45,129 bases of DNA from Gammaproteobacteria bacterium. GTDB taxonomy: Bacteria > Pseudomonadota > Gammaproteobacteria > Pseudomonadales > Halieaceae. Below, one piece after another: positions 38,381 to 45,129 of this stretch. The translations under genes were made by a program, and so were the position numbers. The notes under the pieces were generated by a model. It did no database searches. It worked only from the letters and a program-made list of their open reading frames with translations, and was not told the origin of the DNA. Location of the stretch: positions 1 through 45,129 of the forward strand of contig JAUIEP010000020.1 in assembly GCA_030428835.1 (NCBI GenBank). Reading direction: 5' to 3'. Position 1 is the stretch's first letter. Every line of letters begins with the position of its first letter.

Positions 38381-39653
38381 CTACGACAACACCACACTGA
38401 TTGCCGCTTCACTGAAAAAGCGTTACGCCCGGGAGCGTCGCTTCCAGTGGTACGGGCGCTTCGCCGTATTCATAGGGTTTGTCTTCCTTATCGTCCTGCT
38501 GGCCGATATCGTGTCGAAGGGAATGCCGGCGTTTACCCAGCATTTCATCAAGGTCGATGTGACGCTCGACGCGGACAGGCTGGGCCTTCCTGAAAACCCC
38601 ACGCAGCAGGATTATTTTGGCGCCGATTTCGGGGGCGTTGTCAAAGCCAGCCTGCGCGAGATGTTCCCGGAGGTGTCGGGACGTGGCGACAAAAAGCAGT
38701 TGTACCGGCTGATCAGTGTCGGCGCTGAATATGACCTGCGCGATCACCTGATGGCGAACCCGGAACTCGTCGGAACCACCCAGTCGATCTGGCTGCGCGC
38801 CCACTCGGAAGCCGGTAGTTACCTGAAGGGCCAGGTGAGTCGTGCATTGCCCGAGGCCGACCGCAAGGTCAAGGACATCCAGATGGACTGGCTGGACCAG
38901 CTGCGCCGGGACGGACGCACGCAGTCGCGCTTCAACACGGTATTCTTCACGGCCGGGGACTCCCGGGAACCCGAGTTGGCAGGGATTCGCGCGGCGCTGC
39001 AGGGCTCGTTTTTCACGCTCATGGTGACGTTCCTGCTGGCCTTCCCGGTCGGGGTCATGGCCGCCGTCTACCTGGAGGAGTTCGCCCCCAGGAACCGCCT
39101 GACGGACCTCATCGAGATCAATATCAACAACCTGGCCGCGGTACCCTCCATCGTGTTCGGCCTGCTAGGACTCGCCGTGTTCATCAATTTCTTCGAGCTG
39201 CCGCGTTCGGCGCCGCTTGTGGGCGGTATGGTTCTTTCATTAATGACCCTGCCCACCATCATTATCACCTCCCGGGCTTCGATCCAGGCCGTGTCGCCAT
39301 CGATCCGCGAGGCCGCGCTGGGGGTGGGGGCATCGCAATTGCAGACGGTGCTCCACCATGTCCTGCCCGTGGCGATGCCCGGCATTCTCACCGGCTCGAT
39401 CATCGGTATGGCCCAGGCTCTCGGGGAGTCCGCGCCGCTGCTCATGATCGGTATGGTGGCGTTCATCATGGATGCCCCCTCCGGGGTGACGGATCCGTCC
39501 ACCGTCCTGCCTGTACAGATATTCCTCTGGGCCGACAGTCCCGAACGGGGGTTCACAGAAAAGACATCTGCAGCGATTATTGTACTGATGGGATTTCTGA
39601 TATTAATGAATGCGCTCGCGGTCTTCCTGCGCAGGCGATTCGAGATGAAGTAG
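38373..39653 (+). CDS. pstA: Phosphate ABC transporter permease PstA
   Basis: A 426-residue permease with one N-terminal TM helix (about 28-48), a large hydrophilic periplasmic insertion (about 50-210) and the canonical permease core. The coupling loop is [22 protein letters not shown], followed by [15 protein letters not shown]. The insertion is typical of the long PstA form that accompanies long PstC. Translationally coupled to pstC. Confidence 0.92.
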   Translation: MSNYDNTTLIAASLKKRYARERRFQWYGRFAVFIGFVFLIVLLADIVSKGMPAFTQHFIKVDVTLDADRLGLPENPTQQDYFGADFGGVVKASLREMFPEVSGRGDKKQLYRLISVGAEYDLRDHLMANPELVGTTQSIWLRAHSEAGSYLKGQVSRALPEADRKVKDIQMDWLDQLRRDGRTQSRFNTVFFTAGDSREPELAGIRAALQGSFFTLMVTFLLAFPVGVMAAVYLEEFAPRNRLTDLIEININNLAAVPSIVFGLLGLAVFINFFELPRSAPLVGGMVLSLMTLPTIIITSRASIQAVSPSIREAALGVGASQLQTVLHHVLPVAMPGILTGSIIGMAQALGESAPLLMIGMVAFIMDAPSGVTDPSTVLPVQIFLWADSPERGFTEKTSAAIIVLMGFLILMNALAVFLRRRFEMK

Positions 39654-39672
39654 CGCCTGTGAGGACACTGAG

Positions 39673-40590
39673 ATGATGCAGGGTACCGAGAACATGGGTA
39701 GCATGACGAGCGTGGCGATCGAGGCAGAGACAGTGGAAACGGACAGTCGCGAGACAGGTGAATCCCGGGTTCTCCAACTCCAGGACCAGGACGAGGTCCG
39801 GGATTACGTCACGATAGGGGCTCCCTTTGTCGACAACGCCAAAATGGCCGCGCGCAACGTGAATGTCCACTATGGCGAGAAGCACGCCATCATGGACGTG
39901 TCGCTCGATATCGGGAAAAACGAAGTCATCGCCATGATCGGCCCGTCGGGATGCGGCAAATCCACGTTCCTGCGCACGTTGAACCGCATGAACGATATCA
40001 TCGCCGGCTGTCGCGTCGACGGGGAGATTACCCTGGACGGCGAGGATGTTTACGGGCGACAACAGGACACCGTGATGTTGCGCGCCCGTGTCGGCATGGT
40101 GTTCCAGAAGCCGAACCCGTTCCCCAAGTCTATCTATGAGAACGTTGCGTACGGGCCGCGCATTCACGGGCTCGCCCATAACAAGGCGGAGCTGGACGAG
40201 ATTGTCGAGAGTAGCCTGCGCAGGGCAAGCCTGTTTGACGAGGTCAAGGACAACCTGGATAAGCCTGGAACGGGGCTGTCAGGCGGCCAGCAACAGCGCC
40301 TCTGTATCGCCAGGGCCATCGCGGTGAGTCCGGAGGTGATCCTGATGGACGAACCCTGTTCCGCGCTGGACCCCATCGCCACCGCGCGCATCGAGGAGCT
40401 CATTGACGAGCTCAAGGAAAAGTACACGATCGCGATCGTCACCCATTCGATGCAGCAGGCGGCCCGCGTATCCCAGCGCACGGCCTATTTTCACCTGGGT
40501 AAACTCATCGAGGTCGGGGGGACAAAGGATATCTTTACGCGGCCCCGTCACCAGCTCACTGAAAACTACATAACCGGCCGCTTCGGGTAG
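39673..40590 (+). CDS. pstB: Phosphate ABC transporter ATPase PstB
   Basis: A 305-residue ATPase. Walker A is GPSGCGKST (90-98), the Q-loop region is [20 protein letters not shown], the signature is [14 protein letters not shown], Walker B is [13 protein letters not shown] and the H-loop is [12 protein letters not shown]. About 55 N-terminal residues precede the family start and look disordered; later in-frame ATGs (39694, 39703) are alternatives. It powers PstCA and ends the pst operon, with no phoU following. Confidence 0.93.
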   Translation: MMQGTENMGSMTSVAIEAETVETDSRETGESRVLQLQDQDEVRDYVTIGAPFVDNAKMAARNVNVHYGEKHAIMDVSLDIGKNEVIAMIGPSGCGKSTFLRTLNRMNDIIAGCRVDGEITLDGEDVYGRQQDTVMLRARVGMVFQKPNPFPKSIYENVAYGPRIHGLAHNKAELDEIVESSLRRASLFDEVKDNLDKPGTGLSGGQQQRLCIARAIAVSPEVILMDEPCSALDPIATARIEELIDELKEKYTIAIVTHSMQQAARVSQRTAYFHLGKLIEVGGTKDIFTRPRHQLTENYITGRFG

Positions 40591-40625
40591 CGCCGAGGCG
40601 CCGATTACCGGTCATTTCTGGCCAA

Positions 40626-40775
40626 TCAGGACTTCTTTTCGGCTTCCTTCACCTTTTCGGCGATCAGCTTGGTCACCCAATTGGACAAGGACCGGTCATC
40701 CGCCTCCGCCAGTTTCTTGGCTTTGCGCTTCAAATCCGGGTCGATTCGGATGTTGAGTATCTTTGTCTTGGACAT
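40626..40775 (-). CDS. Small ribbon-helix-helix DNA-binding protein
   Basis: A 49-residue protein, MSKTKILNIRIDPDLKRKAK then KLAEADDRSLSNWVTKLIAE and a lysine-rich tail. It has the beta-strand (ILNIRID) plus two-helix pattern of Arc/CopG-type RHH proteins: basic first helix and SLSNWVTKLI as second helix. AGAAG precedes the ATG. Such proteins usually dimerise on short palindromes and autoregulate; the palindromic spacer upstream (40819-40869) suits that. A toxin partner in the classic adjacent position is not present. It is divergent from a 41-codon membrane-peptide gene. Confidence 0.8.
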   Translation of the reverse strand: MSKTKILNIRIDPDLKRKAKKLAEADDRSLSNWVTKLIAEKVKEAEKKS

Positions 40776-40818
40776 CTTCTGGGGTAGACCCGGGGGTTCC
40801 AAATTGGTAGTTTATCAC

Positions 40819-40869
40819 ATGTATATACATTGTCTCCCTCGCGGGAGTCGTATATATTTTGTACATACA
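40819..40869. promoter_or_regulatory. AT-rich palindromic control region with sigma-70 promoter
   Basis: The palindrome ATGTATATACAT (40819-40830) and the related TGTACATACA (40860-40869) place the TGTAYATACA motif twice, exactly 40 bases apart. Rightward TTGTCT (40830-40835) and TATATT (40853-40858), with 17-base spacing, form a good promoter for the small ORF at 40896. CTCCC/GGGAG (40834-40847) lies between. Plausible RHH operators on both sides. Confidence 0.5.
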
Positions 40870-40895
40870 CGTAATAGTGGTATCAGGTGATTGTA

Positions 40896-41021
40896 ATGAA
40901 TTTGCGCGCGGCTCAAAAGGAGCTGAGAGGCAGGGCCCCCGAGGTCACGCCCAAGATGTTGGCAATAGAAGCCGTCGTTGTTGTGGGAATCAGTATCGCA
41001 CTGGTGGGCCTGTTCGGCTGA
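40896..41021 (+). CDS. 41-residue putative single-span membrane protein
   Basis: A short ORF encoding a basic N-terminus (MNLRAAQKELRGRAPEVTPK) and one C-terminal hydrophobic helix (MLAIEAVVVVGISIALVGLFG), ending just after the helix. AGGTGA lies about seven bases before the ATG, a promoter-like pair sits at 40830-40858 and a hairpin follows the stop, so it has the trappings of a real gene. I do not recognise a family. Options include a small membrane regulator, a type I-toxin-like peptide or a spurious ORF. Confidence 0.5.
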   Translation: MNLRAAQKELRGRAPEVTPKMLAIEAVVVVGISIALVGLFG

Positions 41022-41036
41022 GCGGGTCCTGCGTGG

Positions 41037-41060
41037 CCCGGCGAGTCCGTCGCCGGGTTT
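41037..41060 (+). terminator. Hairpin after the 41-residue ORF
   Basis: CCCGGCGA/TCGCCGGG (41037-41044, 41050-41057) with a GTCCG loop, followed only by TTTCC. The stem is strong but the T-tail short. Confidence 0.5.
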
Positions 41061-41116
41061 CCAAGTAGACAAGAACCCACCAACAGACTGTCACAAGCCG
41101 TCTTTTCCGGCCTCTC

Positions 41117-41138
41117 ACGTCACAAAACTGTCATAATC
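41117..41138 (+). promoter_or_regulatory. Orphan Pho box upstream of tRNA-Glu
   Basis: ACGTCAC-AAAA-CTGTCAT (41117-41134) matches the PhoB site with correct 11-base periodicity, pointing rightward. A weaker CTGTCAC/CGTCTTT pair lies at 41088-41105. The nearest -10 (CATAAC, 41143-41148) is poorer and closer than at phoB or pstS. No convincing protein gene follows before the tRNA at 41277; the 41139-41276 stretch otherwise holds only the tRNA promoter. Confidence 0.6.
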
Positions 41139-41213
41139 CCGCCATAACCGATGTGGCCCGCCCCGCGGCGGTTCCCTCCGGCGCGTTACCGTGTGGCCCA
41201 TGGCGCCTGCCTG

Positions 41214-41241
41214 TTGCATCAGCTAATTGCTCGGTTACAAT
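41214..41241 (+). promoter_or_regulatory. tRNA-Glu promoter
   Basis: TTGCAT (41214-41219) and TACAAT (41236-41241) spaced by 16 bases, giving a predicted start near 41248 and a leader of about 29 bases before the tRNA. The leader contains a GCCATGGC-centred hairpin (about 41247-41272). Confidence 0.65.
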
Positions 41242-41276
41242 AGCGCCGCTTTTTTGCCATGGCGAAAAAGCGCTTT

Positions 41277-41352
41277 GTCCCCTTCGTCTAGTGGCCCAGG
41301 ACTCTGCCCTTTCACGGCAGAAACAGGGGTTCGAACCCCCTAGGGGACGCCA
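41277..41352 (+). tRNA. tRNA-Glu (anticodon TTC)
   Basis: The 76-base cloverleaf starts GTCCCCTTCGTCTAGTGG and ends GGGGACG plus encoded CCA. The anticodon stem is CTGCC/GGCAG (41304-41308, 41316-41320) with loop CTTTCAC, so the anticodon is TTC (41311-41313), reading GAA/GAG. The T-arm has GGTTCGAACC. The 5' GUC-C start is the normal proteobacterial tRNA-Glu pattern. Confidence 0.97.
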
Positions 41353-41360
41353 TTTTTCGT

Positions 41361-41384
41361 AAGCCCGGCCAGTGCCGGGCTTTT
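41361..41384 (+). terminator. Terminator after tRNA-Glu
   Basis: AAGCCCGGC/GCCGGGCTT (41361-41369, 41374-41382) with a CAGT loop runs into TTTTCC, eight bases after the tRNA. Confidence 0.82.
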
Positions 41385-41420
41385 CCTTTCCATCGACAGG
41401 CTGTCGGGGTGGACCGGGCA

Positions 41421-42482
41421 ATGAGCCGTTTCTGGACAGATCTCGCCGCAGGGTTGACGCCCTATGTCCCGGGCGAGCAGCCACCCGGCAGGGGCCTCAT
41501 CAAACTCAATACCAACGAGTGCCCTTATGGCCCTTCGCCGAAGGTGGCCGAGGCGATCGCCGCGGCGGCGGGCGATGACCTGCGCCTTTACCCGGACCCC
41601 CAGTCGCTGGCCCTGCGCACGGCGCTCGGCGCGCGTTACGGCCTGGGCAGGGAGCAGGTCTACGTCGGCAACGGCTCCGACGAAGTCCTGGCCATGGCGT
41701 TCATGGCGCTGCTCAAGCACGCGCTGCCGCTGTACTTTGCCGATATCACCTACAGCTTCTACCCGGTGTGGGCGGATCTCGCCAACGTGCAGGTGGAACG
41801 GGTGCCCCTGCGGGGCGACCTCACGGTGGATCTGGACGCCTACCCGGACCGGTGCGGCGGGATAATCGTCTGCAACCCCAATGCGCCCACGGGCCAGGTG
41901 TTGCCGCTGGCCGATATTATCCGCCTGCTGGAGCGCTGCCGCGACGCGGTCGTGGTCGTGGACGAGGCCTACATCGATTTCGGCGGTGAATCCGCGGCGC
42001 CGCTGGTGAGCGAGTTCGAGAACCTGCTGGTGGTGCAGACCCTGTCCAAGTCGAGAGCATTGGCGGGGCTGAGGGTGGGCTACGCTTTCGGCAGCCCCGC
42101 GCTGATCGAGGGCCTCGATCGCGTCAAAAATTCATTCAACTCCTATCCGCTGGACCGCCTGGCGCAGGCCGCCGCCCTGGCGGCGGTAGAGGACGAGCCC
42201 TATTTCGAGCGGTGCACCGCGAAGGTAATCGCCAATCGCGAGGCACTGGCCGCGGGGCTGGCCGAACTGGGCTTTGGCGTGCTGCCATCCGCCACGAACT
42301 TCCTGTTTGTCACCCACCCGCAGCGGGAGGCGCGCGAGCTTTTCGCAGCGCTGAGGGAGCGCGGCGTGATCGTGCGCTACTTCGACGCGCCGCGCATCGA
42401 CACCTTCCTGCGTATCAGCGTGGGGAATGAAACAGAGTGCGGGGCCTTGCTCGCGGCGCTGGCGGAGATTGTCGGAGCCTGA
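41421..42482 (+). CDS. hisC: Histidinol-phosphate aminotransferase
   Basis: A 353-residue fold-type I PLP enzyme that converts imidazole acetol-phosphate to histidinol phosphate. Motifs are LNTNECPYGPSPKV, YVGNGSDEVLA, CNPNAPTGQV, DEAYIDFGG and the Schiff-base lysine K210 in TLSKSRALAGLRVGY. ATG 41421 gives the usual MSRFW-type start; a GTG at 41409 would add four residues. It is not next to other his genes. It may instead be a second copy or aromatic aminotransferase-like paralogue, which sequence alone does not settle. Confidence 0.9.
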   Translation: MSRFWTDLAAGLTPYVPGEQPPGRGLIKLNTNECPYGPSPKVAEAIAAAAGDDLRLYPDPQSLALRTALGARYGLGREQVYVGNGSDEVLAMAFMALLKHALPLYFADITYSFYPVWADLANVQVERVPLRGDLTVDLDAYPDRCGGIIVCNPNAPTGQVLPLADIIRLLERCRDAVVVVDEAYIDFGGESAAPLVSEFENLLVVQTLSKSRALAGLRVGYAFGSPALIEGLDRVKNSFNSYPLDRLAQAAALAAVEDEPYFERCTAKVIANREALAAGLAELGFGVLPSATNFLFVTHPQREARELFAALRERGVIVRYFDAPRIDTFLRISVGNETECGALLAALAEIVGA

Positions 42483-42488
42483 CGAACG

Positions 42489-43610
42489 TCAGGCCTTCTG
42501 CAGCACCACGCTGCCGATGCTGTAGCCGGCGCCGAAGGAGCAGAGCACGCCGATATCGCCCGCGGCGAAGTCCGCGCGGTGCTTGTGGAACGCGATCACC
42601 GAACCCGCCGAGCTGGTGTTCGCATACTCATCCAGGATCGTCGGTGCCTCGGCCTCAGTCGCCTCGCGGCCCAGCACCCGCCTCGCGATGAGCTGGTTCA
42701 TGCTGAGATTGGCCTGGTGCAGCCACATGCGCTTCAGCGACTGGGGATCGATCTCGAGGTCAGCAAGCTGTTGCGCGATCAGCTCCGCCACGGCGGGGCA
42801 GACCTCCTTGAAGACCTTGCGGCCGTTCTGCACGAACAGTTTGTCCGCCGCGCCAATGCCTGATTCGTCGCCGCGGTTGAGAAAACCGAAGTTATTGCGG
42901 ATGTTGTTGGAGTAGATGGTTTTCAGCTTGCTGTCGACGATGCGGTAGAGATCGCTGCCGGTCGCCGTCTCCTCCCGTTCCAGGATGACCGCCGTGCACA
43001 CGTCGCCGAAGATGAAGTGTGAGTTGCGGTCGCGGAAATTCAGGTGTCCGCTGCAGATTTCGGGATTGACCATCAGCACGCAACGGGCGCCGCCGTTCGC
43101 TATCGTGGCAACGGCCTGCTGGATGCCGAAAGTCGCCGAGGAACAGGCGACGTTCATGTCGAATCCGAAGCCTTCAATGCCGAGCGCGTCCTGGACCTCG
43201 ACCGCCATGGCGGGATAGGGGCGTTGCATGTTCGAGGCGGCGACGATCACGGCGTCGATGTCACTTGCGGTCTTGTTAGCCTGCGCCATCGCCTCCCGTG
43301 CGGCAGCAACAGCGATTTCGCACTGTATGGACTGCGCCTCGTTGGGTCGCTCAGGCAGTCTGGGCGTCATCCGGTGGGGGTCGAGCACGCCGGATTTATT
43401 CATCACGTAGCGTGATTTTATGCCCGATGCTTTCTCGACGAACTCGGCGGAAGAGGGTTCGAGCGGCTCCATCTCGCCGGCGGCGATCGCGTCAGCGTTC
43501 TCCTCGTTGTGCAGTGCAACGAACGCGTTGAAAGACTCGACCAGCTCCTCGTTGCTGATGGATTCTACAGGTGTGAACAGTCCTGTACCGCTGATAACGA
43601 TGTCAGACAT
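42489..43610 (-). CDS. Beta-ketoacyl-ACP synthase III (FabH-like)
   Basis: A 373-residue thiolase-fold condensing enzyme with the KAS III Cys-His-Asn triad: C156 in NVACSSAT, H298 in WLHQANLSM and N331 in EYANTSSAG. It is about 50 residues longer than housekeeping FabH, with an N-terminal insertion (about 30-75), and resembles the long FabH-like group (Pseudomonas FabH2-type) that may start fatty acid synthesis from medium-chain acyl-CoA. Precise acyl donor unknown. No ribosome site is obvious before the ATG. It follows gltA on the same strand after a terminator. Confidence 0.87.
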   Translation of the reverse strand: MSDIVISGTGLFTPVESISNEELVESFNAFVALHNEENADAIAAGEMEPLEPSSAEFVEKASGIKSRYVMNKSGVLDPHRMTPRLPERPNEAQSIQCEIAVAAAREAMAQANKTASDIDAVIVAASNMQRPYPAMAVEVQDALGIEGFGFDMNVACSSATFGIQQAVATIANGGARCVLMVNPEICSGHLNFRDRNSHFIFGDVCTAVILEREETATGSDLYRIVDSKLKTIYSNNIRNNFGFLNRGDESGIGAADKLFVQNGRKVFKEVCPAVAELIAQQLADLEIDPQSLKRMWLHQANLSMNQLIARRVLGREATEAEAPTILDEYANTSSAGSVIAFHKHRADFAAGDIGVLCSFGAGYSIGSVVLQKA

Positions 43611-43654
43611 GGCGTTGGATTACCTTAAACGCCCGGCGCGGGTGCCGGTACGGA

Positions 43655-43677
43655 AAGAGGCCGCAGTGCGGCCTCTT
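43655..43677 (-). terminator. Terminator downstream of gltA
   Basis: AAGAGGCCGC/GCGGCCTCTT (43655-43664, 43668-43677) with a three-base loop lies 17 bases past the gltA stop. Reading leftward the stem is followed by TCC, so the T-tail is poor. The stem is perfect and could also serve as a bidirectional stabiliser. Confidence 0.6.
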
Positions 43678-43693
43678 GGTTATTTCAGGGTAC

Positions 43694-44983
43694 TCAGCGT
43701 TTTTCAACAGGCACGAAATCGCGCTGGGTATAACCGGTGTATAGCTGGCGCGGGCGACCGATACGATAGCTGCCGCTGATCATCTCGTTCCAGTGGGCGA
43801 TCCAGCCCACGGTGCGCCCCACGGCGAAAATCACGGTGAACATGCTGGTCGGGATACCGATGGCCTTGAGAATGATGCCCGAGTAGAAGTCGACATTCGG
43901 GTAGAGCTTCTTCTCAATGAAGTACTCGTCGGACAGGGCGATCTCCTCGAGGCGCTTGGCAATGCCGAGCAGCGGGTCGTTGTCGATGCCGAGCTCCGCC
44001 AATACCTCATCGGCCGCTTCCTTCATCACCTTGGCGCGCGGGTCGAAGTTCTTGTACACGCGGTGCCCGAAGCCCATCAGCCGGAACGGGTCATCCTTGT
44101 CCTTGGCCCGGGCCACGAACTCATCGATGCGCGAGACATCGCCGATCTCCTGGAGCATTTCCAGTACCGCCTCGTTGGCGCCGCCGTGGGACGGTCCCCA
44201 GAGCGCCGCGATGCCCGCGGCGATACAGGCGAAGGGGTTCGCGCCGGAGGAGCCGGCCAGGCGAACCGTCGAGGTGGAGGCGTTCTGCTCGTGGTCGGCG
44301 TGCAACAGGAATATCCGGTCCATGGCGCGTGCCAGCACGGGGCTGATGTTGCTCGGCTCGCAGGGGTTGCCGAACATCATGTGCAGGAAGTTCTCCGCGT
44401 AGTCGAGGCTGTTGTCCGGGTACATGAACGGCATGCCGATGGAGTACTTGTAGCTCATCGCGGCCAGTGTCGGCATCTTGGCGATCAGCCGGAAAGCCGC
44501 GACCTGGCGGTGCTGCTCGTCGGAAATTTCCAGCGAGTCGTGGTAGAACGCGGACAGCGCGCCCACCACGCCGCACATGATGGCCATGGGGTGGGCGTCG
44601 CGCCGGAAGCCGTTGAAGAAGGTGCGAATCTGCTCGTTGACCATGGTATGGCGGTGCACGGTGCCGACGAACTCTTCCTTTTCGGCCTTCGTGGGCAGTT
44701 CGCCGTAGAGCAGCAGGTAGCAGGTTTCGAGGTAGTCGGAGTGTTCGGCGAGCTGGTCGATGGGGTAACCGCGGTGCAGCAGTACGCCCTTGCCGCCGTC
44801 GATGTACGTGATCTGGGATTCGCAGGACGCGGTGGAGACAAAGCCCGGGTCGTACGTAAACAGACCCTCGGAGGTCATGGCGCCGACATCGACCACGTCG
44901 GGGCCGAGCGTGCCGGAGTAGATGGGTAGTTGGATCGGCTGTTCGCGCCCTTCAATGACCAGGGAGGCCTTCTTCTCACTCAT
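43694..44983 (-). CDS. gltA: Citrate synthase
   Basis: A 429-residue type II (NADH-sensitive family) citrate synthase. Catalytic landmarks are [10 protein letters not shown], the histidine in [23 protein letters not shown] and the aspartate in NVDFYSGI. It condenses acetyl-CoA and oxaloacetate to enter the TCA cycle. AGGAC precedes the ATG, and a strong promoter lies upstream at 45020-45047. It is a singleton transcription unit separated from the FabH-like gene by a hairpin. Confidence 0.97.
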   Translation of the reverse strand: MSEKKASLVIEGREQPIQLPIYSGTLGPDVVDVGAMTSEGLFTYDPGFVSTASCESQITYIDGGKGVLLHRGYPIDQLAEHSDYLETCYLLLYGELPTKAEKEEFVGTVHRHTMVNEQIRTFFNGFRRDAHPMAIMCGVVGALSAFYHDSLEISDEQHRQVAAFRLIAKMPTLAAMSYKYSIGMPFMYPDNSLDYAENFLHMMFGNPCEPSNISPVLARAMDRIFLLHADHEQNASTSTVRLAGSSGANPFACIAAGIAALWGPSHGGANEAVLEMLQEIGDVSRIDEFVARAKDKDDPFRLMGFGHRVYKNFDPRAKVMKEAADEVLAELGIDNDPLLGIAKRLEEIALSDEYFIEKKLYPNVDFYSGIILKAIGIPTSMFTVIFAVGRTVGWIAHWNEMISGSYRIGRPRQLYTGYTQRDFVPVEKR

Positions 44984-45019
44984 ACAGGGTCCTGATTTAC
45001 TGCTTTTTTTGGGGAGTTC

Positions 45020-45047
45020 ACTATAAAGTCTGGGACGATATTGTCAA
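45020..45047 (-). promoter_or_regulatory. gltA promoter
   Basis: Reading leftward, a consensus TTGACA (45042-45047) and TATAGT (45020-45025) are separated by 16 bases, about 37 bases before the gltA ATG. The remaining bases to the window end show no gene. Confidence 0.8.
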
Positions 45048-45129
45048 TTGAGCAACGCGTTCGCGGACAATCTTTTGGCAGTGCGTATGGCACAAGCCAG
45101 CGCGGGCTGCCGTTGTACAGAATCTGTCC

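Noticed and set aside
40626-41021. The small divergent pair as a classic toxin-antitoxin operon
   Set aside because: The genes are divergent, not co-directional and overlapping, and no recognisable toxin fold is present; kept only as an unexplained regulator-peptide locus.
41152-41244. 30-codon frame after the orphan Pho box
   Set aside because: No ribosome site, arginine/proline-rich composition of random GC-rich sequence, and it runs into the tRNA promoter.

Overview
The window is about 45 kb of GC-rich, gene-dense, ordinary chromosomal DNA from an aerobic, probably marine, gammaproteobacterium. The gene content (TonB-dependent receptor, complete ccm cluster, smc-zipA-ligA block, ccmC and ttcA sequences) fits the Halieaceae/OM60-NOR5 neighbourhood. 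That placement is an inference from family resemblance, not from a marker gene. I see no prophage, transposase, integrase, CRISPR array or rRNA.

Layout. 1-4.7 kb: a YgiQ-type radical SAM protein cut by the window edge, a TonB-dependent receptor and a convergent voltage-gated-type potassium channel. 4.8-12.3 kb: a PhzF-family protein, tesA-bioA as a translationally coupled pair, the divergent ybbA-ybbP ABC exporter pair, a TetR regulator and malate dehydrogenase. 12.3-12.9 kb: a roughly 600-bp divergent spacer holding two large palindromes with a shared core. 12.9-20.7 kb: ttcA followed by the full cytochrome c maturation set ccmABCDEFGHI, nearly all with overlapping start and stop codons. 20.8-27.8 kb: smc, zipA, ligA and a lytic-transglycosylase-like lipoprotein. 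28.0-32.7 kb: a three-gene 2-oxoacid oxidoreductase module, a GltD-like FAD/Fe-S subunit plus fused gamma-alpha and beta subunits. 32.8-40.6 kb: the phosphate regulon core in the order phoB-phoR-phoU, then pstS, a terminator, then pstC-pstA-pstB, with clear Pho boxes before phoB and pstS. 40.6-41.4 kb: two very small divergent genes (a ribbon-helix-helix protein and a 41-residue membrane peptide) around an AT-rich palindromic spacer, then a third, orphan Pho box and tRNA-Glu(TTC). 41.4-45.1 kb: hisC, a FabH-like ketosynthase and citrate synthase with a strong promoter.

Together the genes describe respiratory central metabolism (citrate synthase, malate dehydrogenase, 2-oxoacid oxidation, c-type cytochrome assembly), envelope and division functions (SMC, ZipA, transglycosylase, YbbAP) and inorganic phosphate sensing and uptake. 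The parts least explained by known biology are the palindromic repeat pair at 12.4-12.8 kb, the RHH/micro-membrane-protein locus at 40.6-41.0 kb, the orphan Pho box at 41.1 kb and a possible leaderless promoter inside the ccm operon before ccmC.
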